From Hyphomonadaceae bacterium UBA7672 (GTDB lineage Bacteria; Pseudomonadota; Alphaproteobacteria; Caulobacterales; Hyphomonadaceae): a DNA stretch of 64,000 bases. Of the stretch, positions 1 to 8,060 are shown piece after piece (position 1 is the stretch's first letter; every line of letters starts with the position of its first letter). A program made the translations under genes and the position numbers. Location of the stretch: the NCBI GenBank assembly GCA_002483135.1, contig DLHI01000026.1:62001-126000 (forward strand), in the 5' to 3' direction. The notes beneath the pieces were generated by a model, which saw nothing but the letters and a program-made list of their open reading frames with translations, ran no database searches and was not told the DNA's origin.

Positions 1-1
1 A

Positions 2-1105
2 CGCGGCTGGACATCTCGCCTCGCCAGCGCGGAGGGGGAGGCGCGTCGTCTCTCCATCGGACCGTACGAGTGGACGCTCAACGGTTCGGGCCTCCAGCGC
101 TCTGTGAGCGGCATTGGCGACTTCAATGAGTTTGACCTGGGCCTCTCGCGTGGCTTTCGTCTACCGGGAAAGTCCGAGATCGACCGGCGAATTGGCGAGC
201 ACGGTATCGACGCTGCACGAAATGCGGCCGAAGACGCACGGCATCAAGCTGCCTTGCAACTGATGGACGGATGGATGGCATGGCTTCGTGCAATCGAAGC
301 GTCATCGATCTCGGAGGGGCAGGTCGTGGCCTATGAAGCCGAGCTTACCGCAACCGAGAAGCGTCTTGCTGCAGATGATGCCGCAGAGATCGAAGTTGAG
401 CTTGTTCGCGCCGCCCTGGCAGAAGCCCGCACGACCGCCTCGCGCGCGACGGGAGAGGTGACGCGGGCCCGCGCTTCACTGCAGGCGTGGTTCCCTGAGC
501 TTGCTTTGCCCGCCATGCCGCCGGCTATCTCCGAACCCGAGGGCACAGAAGCCCTCACGGCCCTGCGCGAGCGCGTGGTCACCAACAGCCACGAGATCGG
601 TTATGTCGATGCGCAGGCGAGACGCGCCGAAGCTGTCGCGGAACGCGCACGCGCCGACCGCGCACCGGACCCACAGATCGGGCTACGGGCGTTCAGCGAG
701 CGCGACGGCGAAGAGACAGGTCTAGGCTTTACCTTTTCGATCCCCATCGGCGGGGGCGCACGCGAAGCCGCTGCGGCAGAGCAGTCTGCCCTGGCCTCAG
801 CGGCCCGCCAGAGTTCCGTTCGGGTACGCCGTGCGATCCTCGAGGTTGCCGAGACAGACTTCATCCAGGCCCAGTCCGAGTTTGCCGCCTGGCGTTCTGC
901 AAAGGACGCGCTGGCGGACAGCACCCGAGTGATCGACCGCATGCGTGCCGGCTTCGAGCTCGGGGCAACGAGCCTTCAGGACCTGCTCGTCGCGGAGCGT
1001 CGGCACCTTGGAGTTCAGTTGATGGAAGCTGACTCCCGGACACGTGCTTCAACGGCGGCGCTAAAATTGCGGATCGACGCTCACGAGCTCTGGCTAGCGG
1101 ACTGA
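2..1105 (+). CDS. TolC/CzcC-family outer-membrane efflux protein (5' truncated by window edge)
   Basis: The frame is open from base 2, so the gene begins before the window; a GTG at 104 is internal and not a likely start. The visible 367 residues are mostly long, Ala/Glu/Arg-rich helices, with a strand-like stretch (GLGFTFSIPI) at the middle followed by a second helical pair. This two-fold helix/strand layout is the outer-membrane-factor pattern. Just upstream of the GTG the frame reads GPYEWTLNGSGLQRS, the type of segment found near the mature N-terminus of CzcC proteins. Such proteins form the outer-membrane channel of tripartite RND pumps, often for metal cations. The inner-membrane and adaptor partners would have to lie outside the window; the RND pump at 34-38 kb is far away and on the other strand. 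Family is fairly sure, substrate is not. Confidence 0.85.
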   Translation, partial: RGWTSRLASAEGEARRLSIGPYEWTLNGSGLQRSVSGIGDFNEFDLGLSRGFRLPGKSEIDRRIGEHGIDAARNAAEDARHQAALQLMDGWMAWLRAIEASSISEGQVVAYEAELTATEKRLAADDAAEIEVELVRAALAEARTTASRATGEVTRARASLQAWFPELALPAMPPAISEPEGTEALTALRERVVTNSHEIGYVDAQARRAEAVAERARADRAPDPQIGLRAFSERDGEETGLGFTFSIPIGGGAREAAAAEQSALASAARQSSVRVRRAILEVAETDFIQAQSEFAAWRSAKDALADSTRVIDRMRAGFELGATSLQDLLVAERRHLGVQLMEADSRTRASTAALKLRIDAHELWLAD

Positions 1106-1232
1106 CGGCCCTCGATTCGCTTCTGGCCCACCCATTCATGGCGCAGGTCAGTGTCAAATGCCTGAGAACGGGACGCCATCCCGAATTGATGGATGCGAAT
1201 AGTGACTGGCAATCTCGAACTCGTGGAATAGA
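1106..1232. other. Short intergenic gap between efflux gene and IS element
   Basis: No gene is seen. A small inverted repeat (CGGGA, 5-base loop, TCCCG near 1169-1183) follows the efflux gene but lacks a T-run, so it is only a weak terminator candidate. Confidence 0.4.
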
Positions 1233-2043
1233 GCTGTCAACTTAACTGCGAGCGCGTTTGCTAGGCTTTCGACAGGCCTGTGGGAACTACGCCACCGCCC
1301 TGTTCCAGACGGATTCCGAGCGTGCGCGGAGTACACGCATCGCACCACGGCTCAGCAGATGCCGCTGGATGTTGAACGCGTTGTAGACCGCCGCATGCGT
1401 TTCAAGAAACCGCTGCGCCGACGATCGGCTCTTGAACCCCTGCATCTTGCGCTCGCGTCGTCGAATCGAGAGGTGCGAGTTCTCGGCACGATTGTTGTCG
1501 CGCAACCGGCCAGGCTTGTGACGATCGCCGAGGCCTAAACGCTGAAGCGCTGCTCCATATGACCGCAGACCGTCAGTGACGATGACTTCCGGCTCAACAT
1601 GCTGGTTTTTCAATAGCCGTCGCAGGAATCGAACGGCTGCTCCTGTGTCGCGCCTATTCTGCACGATCATGTCCAGCACCTCTCCTTCGTCATCGACTGC
1701 ACGCCAGATCCACACGCGCTCGCCTGCGATGCTCGAGACCATCTCATCAAGATGCCAGCGCGGCGAAGGCGGATGCTTGCGGCGACGCAGGTTCGCCGCG
1801 ATCTTCGCCCCGAACTTCACTGTCCAATATCGGATCGTCTCGTAGCTGACGTCGACGCCGCGATGCGCGAGCATCTCCTCAACATCGCGCAGGCTGAGCG
1901 TGAAGCGGAAGTAGAGCCAGACTGCGTGCTGAATGACCGTCGGCGGGAAGCGGTGCCGTTTGTACGAAATTCGCGTCATTGAGGTCTCCCGAAGGCCAAT
2001 GAGCACGGACCTCCCAGAGACTGGTTAGCGTTAGTCTGACAGC
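1233..2043 (-). mobile_element. IS6-family insertion sequence, about 811 bp
   Basis: One transposase gene fills the element. Imperfect terminal inverted repeats are visible: GCTGTCAACTTAAC at 1233-1246 and, on the other strand, GCTGTCAGACTAAC at 2030-2043 (11 of 14 match). The length fits the IS6 family. The flanking 8-mers (GGAATAGA and ACCGATCT) do not match, so no target-site duplication is seen. That is common for IS6 elements, which move by cointegrate formation and homologous recombination. The exact ends are inferred from the repeats only. Confidence 0.8.
1287..1979 (-). CDS. IS6-family DDE transposase
   Basis: A 230-residue transposase. An N-terminal helix-turn-helix-like region (about 1-60, containing [20 protein letters not shown]) is followed by the DDE core: D78 in WHLDEM, D136 in VIVTDG and E166 in NNRAENSH, then the basic [12 protein letters not shown] tail typical of IS6. 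The ATG at 1979 is preferred over an in-frame ATG at 2006 because the conserved family start is [13 protein letters not shown]. The frame is intact, so the element may still be active. Catalyses replicative transposition of its own element. Confidence 0.92.
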   Translation of the reverse strand: MTRISYKRHRFPPTVIQHAVWLYFRFTLSLRDVEEMLAHRGVDVSYETIRYWTVKFGAKIAANLRRRKHPPSPRWHLDEMVSSIAGERVWIWRAVDDEGEVLDMIVQNRRDTGAAVRFLRRLLKNQHVEPEVIVTDGLRSYGAALQRLGLGDRHKPGRLRDNNRAENSHLSIRRRERKMQGFKSRSSAQRFLETHAAVYNAFNIQRHLLSRGAMRVLRARSESVWNRAVA

Positions 2044-2298
2044 ACCGATCTCGCCAATACGTTCACCCGTAGCCTGCATAGATGGGAGGACTCGTTCGGT
2101 GCCTTGGTTCAACCAGTGTCAGGTCAGCTCAAACTGGCTCAAGTTGTCGATCTTCAGGAGCCGCGTTCGCTTGCGGGTTGCGGAAGGCGAGACAGCTTGA
2201 GACAGTATGTGCACGCCCCGCATCAGTACCCCGTTGTGGGGTCTATTGTTGGGTGCCCCTTTTGGAGAACCAATTTGCATAATGAAAATAAGGGGAAA
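2044..2298. other. Non-coding stretch between IS element and tRNA-Ala 3' end
   Basis: No convincing gene. Short open frames run into the tRNA and have no family features. The stretch is less GC-rich than its surroundings near 2240-2298 and lies directly against the 3' end of a tRNA gene, the usual integration point of genomic islands. It may therefore hold island-edge or remnant sequence. Confidence 0.35.
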
Positions 2299-2374
<76 letters not shown>

Positions 2375-2527
2375 GAAACCGGGTATTTGGGAGCGCGTGT
2401 GCTAGTCCCGGCGGGCGCGCCAGTCAAGGATGGTTGCGGACCGCCTCGGGGGAGGCGCCAGCCCCCCGATTCCCCGTCCGGAACGTCGCTAAAGCCGCCG
2501 TTAAGCTGTCCAGGCTAGGCTTTTCCC

Positions 2528-2965
2528 ATGCGCAAGGCCCTCGCCCTCTTCTTCGGTTCGCTTCTGGTCGCTGGCCGTGCGTCGGCCGCCCCGCCGGCGG
2601 CAAGCCCGTCGAGCGGCGAGCTCGACCCGCAGGCCAAGCGGATCACCGGCTCGACGAAATATTTCCCCACCTTCGGCCTGCGGGCCTCCATCTCGCGCGG
2701 CTTCAAGGTTCATGGCGTACTGGCGGTCGATGCCGGTCTTGATGTCCAGAAGGACGAGACGCGCAAACTCGCCGAGGCGATCCGCCCGCGGCTCACCAGC
2801 CAGATGCGCGACGCCGTGCTGAACTATGCCTCGCTGTCCTATGTGGTGGGCGAGCGGCCGGACTTCGACATCCTGCGAGCGCGCCTGCAGAAGGCTGTCG
2901 ACCAGGTGCTCGGCAAGGGCGAGGCGCGCGTGGCGCTGGCCAGCGTCATCGTCTTCCAGGACTAG
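2528..2965 (+). CDS. Secreted FliL-like small protein
   Basis: A 145-residue protein. It starts with a signal peptide (MRKALALFFGSLLVAGRASA, cleavage after ASA), then a low-complexity Ala/Pro/Ser linker, then about 100 residues predicted as alternating strand and helix (YFPTFGLRASIS... VHGVLAVDAGLDVQ... RPRLTSQMRDAV... VVGERPDFDILRARLQKAVDQVLG... VALASVIVFQ). This pattern resembles the FliL periplasmic domain (flagellar basal-body associated), also seen in small Tat/Sec-exported alphaproteobacterial proteins. A stator gene (motA) is present at the far end of the window but not adjacent. The FliL assignment is an inference from pattern; the exported location is seen directly. Confidence 0.65.
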   Translation: MRKALALFFGSLLVAGRASAAPPAASPSSGELDPQAKRITGSTKYFPTFGLRASISRGFKVHGVLAVDAGLDVQKDETRKLAEAIRPRLTSQMRDAVLNYASLSYVVGERPDFDILRARLQKAVDQVLGKGEARVALASVIVFQD

Positions 2966-2974
2966 CTGGCAGAA

Positions 2975-3277
2975 CTAGCCGGCGCGAGCCTGGCCTGCCG
3001 CCTCATCCATGAAGCGCGCGAGGGTGACGTCCTTCTCGGTCACGCCGCCTGCGTCATGCGTCGTCAGCACCACATCGACACGGTTGTAGACGTTCGACCA
3101 TTCTGGATGGTGATCCATCTTGTCGGCGAGCAGTGCAACCCGCGTCATGAATCCGAAAGCGGCGTTGAAGTCACCGAAGCGGTAAGTCTTCGCGATTGCA
3201 TCCCGCCCCGGCGCTGCGCTCCAGCCTGGCAGCGTTGCGAGGGCGGCGGCGGATCCAAGACGCTGGCTCATCGTCAT
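2975..3277 (-). CDS. phhB: 4a-hydroxytetrahydrobiopterin dehydratase (pterin-4a-carbinolamine dehydratase)
   Basis: A 100-residue single-domain protein with the family signature [20 protein letters not shown] (H56, H57, P58 and W60) and the C-terminal [11 protein letters not shown] segment. It dehydrates 4a-hydroxytetrahydropterin during recycling of the pterin cofactor of aromatic amino-acid hydroxylases and acts in the cytoplasm. The ATG at 3277 is chosen because AAGGTGA precedes it directly; a second ATG lies 6 bases downstream. Convergent with the gene at 2528, 9 bases apart. No hydroxylase is next to it here. Confidence 0.93.
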   Translation of the reverse strand: MTMSQRLGSAAALATLPGWSAAPGRDAIAKTYRFGDFNAAFGFMTRVALLADKMDHHPEWSNVYNRVDVVLTTHDAGGVTEKDVTLARFMDEAAGQARAG

Positions 3278-3392
3278 TCACCTTTGGACAGAGCGGCCCG
3301 CTATTAGGACTTTCATAACCCGAAATTCAGGCGTCAGTGAAACGGCCCGTCAGGGAATTTGTGCCATGGTTCATCCGACAGCGGAGTTCGCC

Positions 3393-3674
3393 ATGACCCA
3401 TTTCCTGCGCTCGGACAAGAAGCCCGAAGGCCACAAGCTCGAAGACCTGCTGATGCAGTTGCGGGCTGATATCCTACATCGTTGCGAGATTATCGCCGGC
3501 GATGCACGCCCCGAGGCGCTGCACGTGATGGCCAACAATGTGAAGGTTCTCGGCTTGATGAGCGAGGCGATCAACCTGGCGCTGGATTCGACCCGCGTGC
3601 TTGACCGCGCCTTCGGCCCCTCGCAGGCGGCCCAGGGCGGTCCGCCGCGCATCGGCAAGGCGGACGCCGCCTAA
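3393..3674 (+). CDS. Small conserved protein of unknown function
   Basis: A 93-residue, mostly helical protein beginning MTHFLRSDKKPEGHKLEDLL, with no signal peptide or membrane segment. The central part (LRADILHRCEIIAGDARPEALHVMANNVKVLGLMSEAINLALDSTRVLDRAFG) looks like two or three amphipathic helices. The ATG at 3393 follows GGAG by 7 bases; an ATG at 3366 would add nine residues. Its stop overlaps the stop region of the convergent lipoprotein gene by 4 bases. I do not recognise the family. Confidence 0.7.
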   Translation: MTHFLRSDKKPEGHKLEDLLMQLRADILHRCEIIAGDARPEALHVMANNVKVLGLMSEAINLALDSTRVLDRAFGPSQAAQGGPPRIGKADAA

Positions 3675-4228
3675 CCGCTGCCTGAGACGAAATAGAGCCA
3701 GGTTCCATCCTCTGCGATGCCGAGGACATAGCCGGGCCATATCTCTCCCGCGCGCAGCGCATCGGCCTGCCCCGCGCCCAGCATGCGATCGATCTCGCGC
3801 CCGGCGACCGGCGTGATCTCCTCACCCGAAAGCGTCGCAAGCCACGGCCAGACATAGACCTTGCCGCGCGGCGTCTCGGTGACGGCATGGCGATAGGACA
3901 GAAGGCGCTCGACCTGCGCCATCGGCCAGTCGCCCGTGCGCAGCTTCAGGTACCAATAGTCCTGGTGGCTCATGCCGCCCGCATTCGACCGGAAGCCCGG
4001 CGTCTCGGACGCCATGCGAGCAAGGTCACGATAACTTCCCGTGGCAGCCACCTCGCGCAGGCGCGCAACTGTTGCGGCCACGGCGTCCGGCAGCGGATTC
4101 TCGGCGCGGGGCGACGGCACGACGGCCGCGCCAATCGCCTGGGGCTCCGATGGCGCATCGCACGCGCCCAGCGCGACAATCGCGCTCGCGGCAAGGCCAA
4201 CCAGCGGGGGAAAAAGAAACAGGCGCAT
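3671..4228 (-). CDS. Predicted lipoprotein of unknown function
   Basis: A 185-residue protein starting MRLFLFPPLVGLAASAIVALGAC, a lipoprotein signal with lipobox LGAC (lipidated Cys 23). After a Pro/Ala-rich linker comes a globular part of about 140 residues (RLREVAATGSYRDLARMA... DYWYLKLRTGDWPM... VYVWPWLATL... IWPGYVLGIAEDGTWLYFVSG). The repeated aromatic strand-turn pattern at the C-terminus suggests a small beta domain. The frame continues upstream of this ATG, but the signal sequence fixes the start. Function unknown. Confidence 0.75.
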   Translation of the reverse strand: MRLFLFPPLVGLAASAIVALGACDAPSEPQAIGAAVVPSPRAENPLPDAVAATVARLREVAATGSYRDLARMASETPGFRSNAGGMSHQDYWYLKLRTGDWPMAQVERLLSYRHAVTETPRGKVYVWPWLATLSGEEITPVAGREIDRMLGAGQADALRAGEIWPGYVLGIAEDGTWLYFVSGSG

Positions 4229-4296
4229 GGGCCAGGCACCCGACGGGAGAAATCCATTCAAGCAGTCAGCAGCGCCTGCATGCAAGTCTGGAACCT

Positions 4297-4938
4297 TCAG
4301 AACGGAATCCCCACCGCCCGCGACAGGTCGGCCAGCAGCTGGGCTTCCGACGTTACCTTGATGGTCGTCATGCCCATCTCGCGCGCTGGTTTCAGGTTGA
4401 TGCCGAGGTCGTCGAGATAGACGCAGGCCGCAGGCGCCACGCCCAGCGCCTCGCACATCATCGCGTAGATACGCGGGTCCGGCTTGCGCACACCGGCTTT
4501 CGAGCTTTCGATCACATGGTCGAATTGGGCGAACACCTCGGCGATCTGTTTCGCCTTGTCGCTGGACGAGGACATGCCCGCGCCCTTGCCCGTCGGCGCG
4601 TTGTTGGTGATGCAGCCGACCTTGAAGCGGGCCTTGCACGCGAAGAAGGCCGCAACCACGGCGGGCCGCAGGTCGCCCGACAGCAGCGCCAGAACGTCCC
4701 GGCCCGGGATGTCGTGCCCGAGCGCGCTGGCCTCATCCTGGAACAGCTTGTCGAACGTCTCTGCGTCCACTTCGGAACGCTCGATGCGGGCCCAGGCATT
4801 TGTGTCGGGATTGATCGAGTTGATGCGGCGGATCACGTCCACCGGCAGGCCGCGCTCGCGCTCGTAGCGATTGAAGGCGTCGAACGGCGACGTCGTGAAG
4901 ACCCCGCCGAAATCCCAGAGAACCGCTTCCACCGCCAT
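4297..4938 (-). CDS. HAD-superfamily hydrolase (subfamily IA, epoxide-hydrolase-N/ACAD10-N type)
   Basis: A 213-residue HAD protein. Motif I is LWDFGGVF with nucleophile D9; the second acid of the usual DxD is replaced by Gly, as in the DxGGV branch. Motif II is CITNNAP, motif III is the Lys in GVRKPD, and motif IV is VYLDDLGIN. A four-helix cap lies at about residues 15-80. The ATG at 4938 follows AGGGTGATGCT. This branch includes the N-terminal domains of soluble epoxide hydrolase and of ACAD10. A kinase and an acyl-CoA dehydrogenase resembling the other ACAD10 domains occur 27 kb away on the same strand; whether this is more than coincidence cannot be told. Substrate unknown. Confidence 0.88.
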   Translation of the reverse strand: MAVEAVLWDFGGVFTTSPFDAFNRYERERGLPVDVIRRINSINPDTNAWARIERSEVDAETFDKLFQDEASALGHDIPGRDVLALLSGDLRPAVVAAFFACKARFKVGCITNNAPTGKGAGMSSSSDKAKQIAEVFAQFDHVIESSKAGVRKPDPRIYAMMCEALGVAPAACVYLDDLGINLKPAREMGMTTIKVTSEAQLLADLSRAVGIPF

Positions 4939-5007
4939 AGCATCACCCTGTCAAAGCCCGGGCGGGATAGCAGCCCCGCCCCCAAAAACAATGGCCCGAA
5001 ACGCAAA

Positions 5008-5033
5008 CGGCGCTCCCCTTTCGAAGAGCGCCG
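5008..5033 (-). terminator. Stem-loop terminator candidate after the permease gene
   Basis: Perfect 8-bp inverted repeat CGGCGCTC/GAGCGCCG with a 10-base loop, 22 bases past the permease stop. Read on the minus strand it is followed by GTTTGCGTTTCGG, a broken T-run. Confidence 0.55.
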
Positions 5034-5055
5034 CAGCCAGTTCGGGTTGTTCCGC

Positions 5056-7017
5056 CTACTTCTTGAACGGCGGCTCCACGTCGGTCAGGCCTTTGGCCTC
5101 GAGGTCCGGATTGGCCTCGTGCCCGGTGACCGTGACGCCCTTCGCAAGCTTCGAGTTCCACATGCCGTACCCGAAGTAGAACAGAATGCCGACGACGAGA
5201 TACGGAATGAAGAAGTTCCGCGTCTGCTCGGACGACATCAGCGACATCACAAGCATGAAACACATCGCGGCGCCGACCACCGCAATAATGGTGATCGCCC
5301 AGGTCGGCATCTTGAATGGCCGGTTCATGTTAGGCCGCGCAAAGCGCAGGTAAACCACTGTCACGCAGATGAGCATGAAGGCGACCAGCGTTCCGACGTT
5401 CGTCGTATCGCCGAGGAAGTCCAGGCCCGTGAAGCCGGCGAAGCCCGCCGCGATGACGCCCACGACGATTGTGTTGAGCACGGGCGTCTGCGTCTTCGGG
5501 TTGATCTTCGCGAACACGCTCGGCAGCAGGCCATCGCGCGCCATCGTGTAGAAGATACGGGTCTGGCCATACAGCAACACCAGCATCACCGATGACAGGC
5601 CGGCGAAAGCGCCGACTTTCACGAGGAAGGCGAACCACGGCAGGCCGATCTGGTTCACCGCCTTGGCGATGGGGGCCGGATCGTTCAGCTCGTAGTAGGG
5701 CACGATGCCGACAAGCACGGCGCAGGTGAGGATGTAGAGAATCGTGCAGACCACCAGCGAACCGATGATGCCGATCGGCATGTCGCGTGCGGGATTCTTG
5801 GCCTCGGCGCCGGCGGTCGAGACCGCCTCGAAGCCAATATAGGCAAAGAAGATCGTCGACGCGGCAGCGATGAGGCCACCAACGCCGTAAGCCGATTCGC
5901 GACTCTGGCCGGTGATGACGTTGCCGAGCGCAGTCCAGATCTGACCGCCTACCGACATGTCGGATCCCGGCGGAGGCGCTGGAACCTGGTCGGGGATCAG
6001 CGGCGACCAGTTCGCCGGGTTCACATAGAAGAAGCCGATCACGATGAAGGCCACGACGACCGTCACCTTGATGGCTACCACGATGTTATTGACGTTGGCC
6101 GATTCCGACACGCCCAGCGTCAGCAGGGCGGTTACCGCGAGAATGCCGATCAGCGCCGGCAGGTTCACAATCGACCCAACCGTCTGGCCCGGAGCGAGCG
6201 CAGCGATGGCCTCGGCCGGAAGCGACACTTTGGAATTCGCCACGAAGGTGATGGCGGTGTTGGCGGCGACGTCGACCTGTTGCTGCGTCGTTGCAGCACC
6301 TTCGGTGACGGTGTGCAAAGTCGCCTTCACGCCCTCGATCAGGGTGGCGGTATTGTTTGCGCCGACCTCAAGCAGCCTGTCGGCGACAACGCTGTAGTCC
6401 TTGATCTCGATGGGGAACTGGCCCGAAAGGACGGCCTGAGCCGCCTTGTCAAAGACGACCTGCGTGCCGTCGCTGAGTATGCCCGTTGTGCCCGCGAGCG
6501 CGACCTGTGGGTCGATCGCGGTCACGTCGATGCCCGAAGTGGCGACGAGCACGCCGGGCGCCTGTGTCAGCGCATGCGGCAGGTTGATCCCGAGATCATG
6601 CAGAAGGCTCGTCGTGTAGCCCGACCAGCCGACCGCCACGGTCGACGCCGCCACGCCATATTCAAGAAGCAGCAGAACGCCCATGATCCAGGCGACGAAT
6701 TCGCCGAGTGATGCGTATGAATAGGAGTAGGCCGACCCGGAGACCGGGATGGCGGCGGCAAGTTCGGAATAGCAGATTGCCACGAGCGCGCAGAGCGTGC
6801 CGGTGATGACGAACGAGATCATGATGCCCGGGCCGGCGAATTCGGCCGCCGCGCGACCCGTGAGCACAAAGATGCCGGTTCCTATGATGCAACCGATTCC
6901 GAGCAGGACGAGATTGACCGCGCCCAGCGACTTCTTCAGCTCGCCGGACTCATTCTCGGCATGCATTTGTTCGACAGATTTTCGGGCAAAAAGCTGCCCC
7001 AAGCCACGACCGGCCAT
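5056..7017 (-). CDS. APC-superfamily amino-acid permease (cationic amino-acid transporter type) with large extracytoplasmic insertion
   Basis: A 653-residue integral membrane protein. TM1 carries the APC hallmark GIGCIIGTGIFVLTG (about 39-53), followed by AGPGIMISFV (TM2) and CYSELAAAIPVSGSAYSY (TM3). Later landmarks are FFAYIGFEAVSTAGAEAKNP (TM6 region, about 390-409) and YGQTRIFYTMARDGLLP. This matches bacterial relatives of eukaryotic CAT transporters, which are usually 460-500 residues long. The extra length is mainly a hydrophilic segment at about 145-282, with a second Pro-rich loop at about 333-375. GGAGGG precedes the ATG. Likely imports amino acids across the inner membrane; substrate not predictable. 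Confidence 0.93.
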   Translation of the reverse strand: MAGRGLGQLFARKSVEQMHAENESGELKKSLGAVNLVLLGIGCIIGTGIFVLTGRAAAEFAGPGIMISFVITGTLCALVAICYSELAAAIPVSGSAYSYSYASLGEFVAWIMGVLLLLEYGVAASTVAVGWSGYTTSLLHDLGINLPHALTQAPGVLVATSGIDVTAIDPQVALAGTTGILSDGTQVVFDKAAQAVLSGQFPIEIKDYSVVADRLLEVGANNTATLIEGVKATLHTVTEGAATTQQQVDVAANTAITFVANSKVSLPAEAIAALAPGQTVGSIVNLPALIGILAVTALLTLGVSESANVNNIVVAIKVTVVVAFIVIGFFYVNPANWSPLIPDQVPAPPPGSDMSVGGQIWTALGNVITGQSRESAYGVGGLIAAASTIFFAYIGFEAVSTAGAEAKNPARDMPIGIIGSLVVCTILYILTCAVLVGIVPYYELNDPAPIAKAVNQIGLPWFAFLVKVGAFAGLSSVMLVLLYGQTRIFYTMARDGLLPSVFAKINPKTQTPVLNTIVVGVIAAGFAGFTGLDFLGDTTNVGTLVAFMLICVTVVYLRFARPNMNRPFKMPTWAITIIAVVGAAMCFMLVMSLMSSEQTRNFFIPYLVVGILFYFGYGMWNSKLAKGVTVTGHEANPDLEAKGLTDVEPPFKK

Positions 7018-7165
7018 TCAAGTCCCTCCGCCGCGATGTCCAGTCGGACCCGCCTCCAGTTAGAGCGGACCCTAGCCACCCCCGATAGAGCCTGCAACAT
7101 GCGTGATACCCCTCGGCGTCGGCATTCTTTTGCAGAGCTCAAGGGCAAGGCAGGTCGCTTTTTGC

Positions 7166-7666
7166 TCAGATATCAATTGTCCCGGGGTCGGCGGCACGTC
7201 GCCAAGGCCCCTTGAAGCGCGGATCATCGCGCCGCCGGCGGTCAGGACCGAAATAGCTGGATGTCTGCACGAAGGGCCGGCGCCGCTCGATCACGGCATT
7301 TACGCGGTTGGCGACATCCACGGCCCGGACAGGCTTCACCAGGAACTCGTCCACCCCCGCATTGATCGCGTCGATCACACGGCTTCGCTCCGAATAGGCG
7401 GTGATCATGACGATCGGCAGGTAGCGGTCCGGACTGTCGCGATCGAGCCTTATCCGACGGCAGAAATCGAGGCCGTCCAGCCCGCCCAGCTTGAAATCGA
7501 CAAAGGCGATGTCAATATCGCCGCCGGCCACATGGCCTATGGCCTCGTTGCAGTCAGCCGCTTCCTCGATCCGGCGCATGCCGAAGCCGGCGAGGATGAC
7601 GCGCACGAGCCCGCGCATGTGCGCGTTGTCGTCCAGAATCAGAGCGGAAACGCGCTCCAGAGCCAT
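7166..7666 (-). CDS. Single-domain response regulator (CheY-like)
   Basis: A 166-residue protein starting MALERVSALILDDNAHMR. The receiver domain shows the acidic pair DD in LILDDN, the phospho-acceptor Asp in IAFVDFKLGG, the Thr in MITAYS and the Lys in FLVKPV. A short basic tail (YFGPDRRRRDDPRFKG) follows, a motif common at the end of alphaproteobacterial stand-alone receivers. The frame is open 66 bases further upstream, but the domain begins at 7666. No kinase is adjacent; the nearest is the hybrid kinase at 39.5 kb. Output must be by protein-protein contact since there is no DNA-binding domain. Confidence 0.9.
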   Translation of the reverse strand: MALERVSALILDDNAHMRGLVRVILAGFGMRRIEEAADCNEAIGHVAGGDIDIAFVDFKLGGLDGLDFCRRIRLDRDSPDRYLPIVMITAYSERSRVIDAINAGVDEFLVKPVRAVDVANRVNAVIERRRPFVQTSSYFGPDRRRRDDPRFKGPWRRAADPGTIDI

Positions 7667-8060
7667 GCTGTCGCTGTCCCTTGCCACCAGTTCCAAGCGG
7701 CCGCCTGCCCCTTCAGGCTTTCTCAAAAACAAGCAGCACTGCCGCCGGCTTTTCGGCGTAGCGGTCTAGACTGTTCGCTCTCCAAGACAAGCTCAATTAT
7801 TTGCTTCCCGATATTGAACGAGACGCCCAGGTTTGACGTCTCTAACTTAGTTTAGTTCCCGGAAACACTATCCCCGTTTCGGGCTTTACGCCCCTGCGGC
7901 AAGCTCTCTTGTCGGCTTACTTGCGGCACCGGTGGTCCGCTTTGACTTGCCGGCATAGGCGTGAAAAGCGCGATCCGATCCGGGCCACGTGTCTTGGGGC
8001 CTGCAATAATCTACTAAGTCCGTGCTCTAGCCAGACCGGAAAACGTTAGGAGCCTATCTG
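7667..8060. other. 394-base non-coding region between divergent genes
   Basis: Separates the response regulator (leftward) from hldE (rightward), so both promoters should be here. A 6-bp inverted repeat GAGACG/CGTCTC lies at 7820-7842. TAGGAGCC at 8047-8054 is the ribosome-binding site of hldE. No tRNA, riboswitch or convincing sigma-70 box pair is recognised. Confidence 0.5.

Noticed and set aside
1225..2051. Target-site duplication around the IS6 element
   Set aside because: The 8-mers outside the repeats do not match, so no duplication is claimed.
4072..5595. A 507-codon plus-strand open frame across several genes
   Set aside because: It spans the antisense of a lipoprotein, a HAD hydrolase and a permease gene; no single protein family matches.
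7856..8060. Structured RNA in the gap before hldE
   Set aside because: Short GC-rich repeats are present, but I could not build a known riboswitch or sRNA fold from them.
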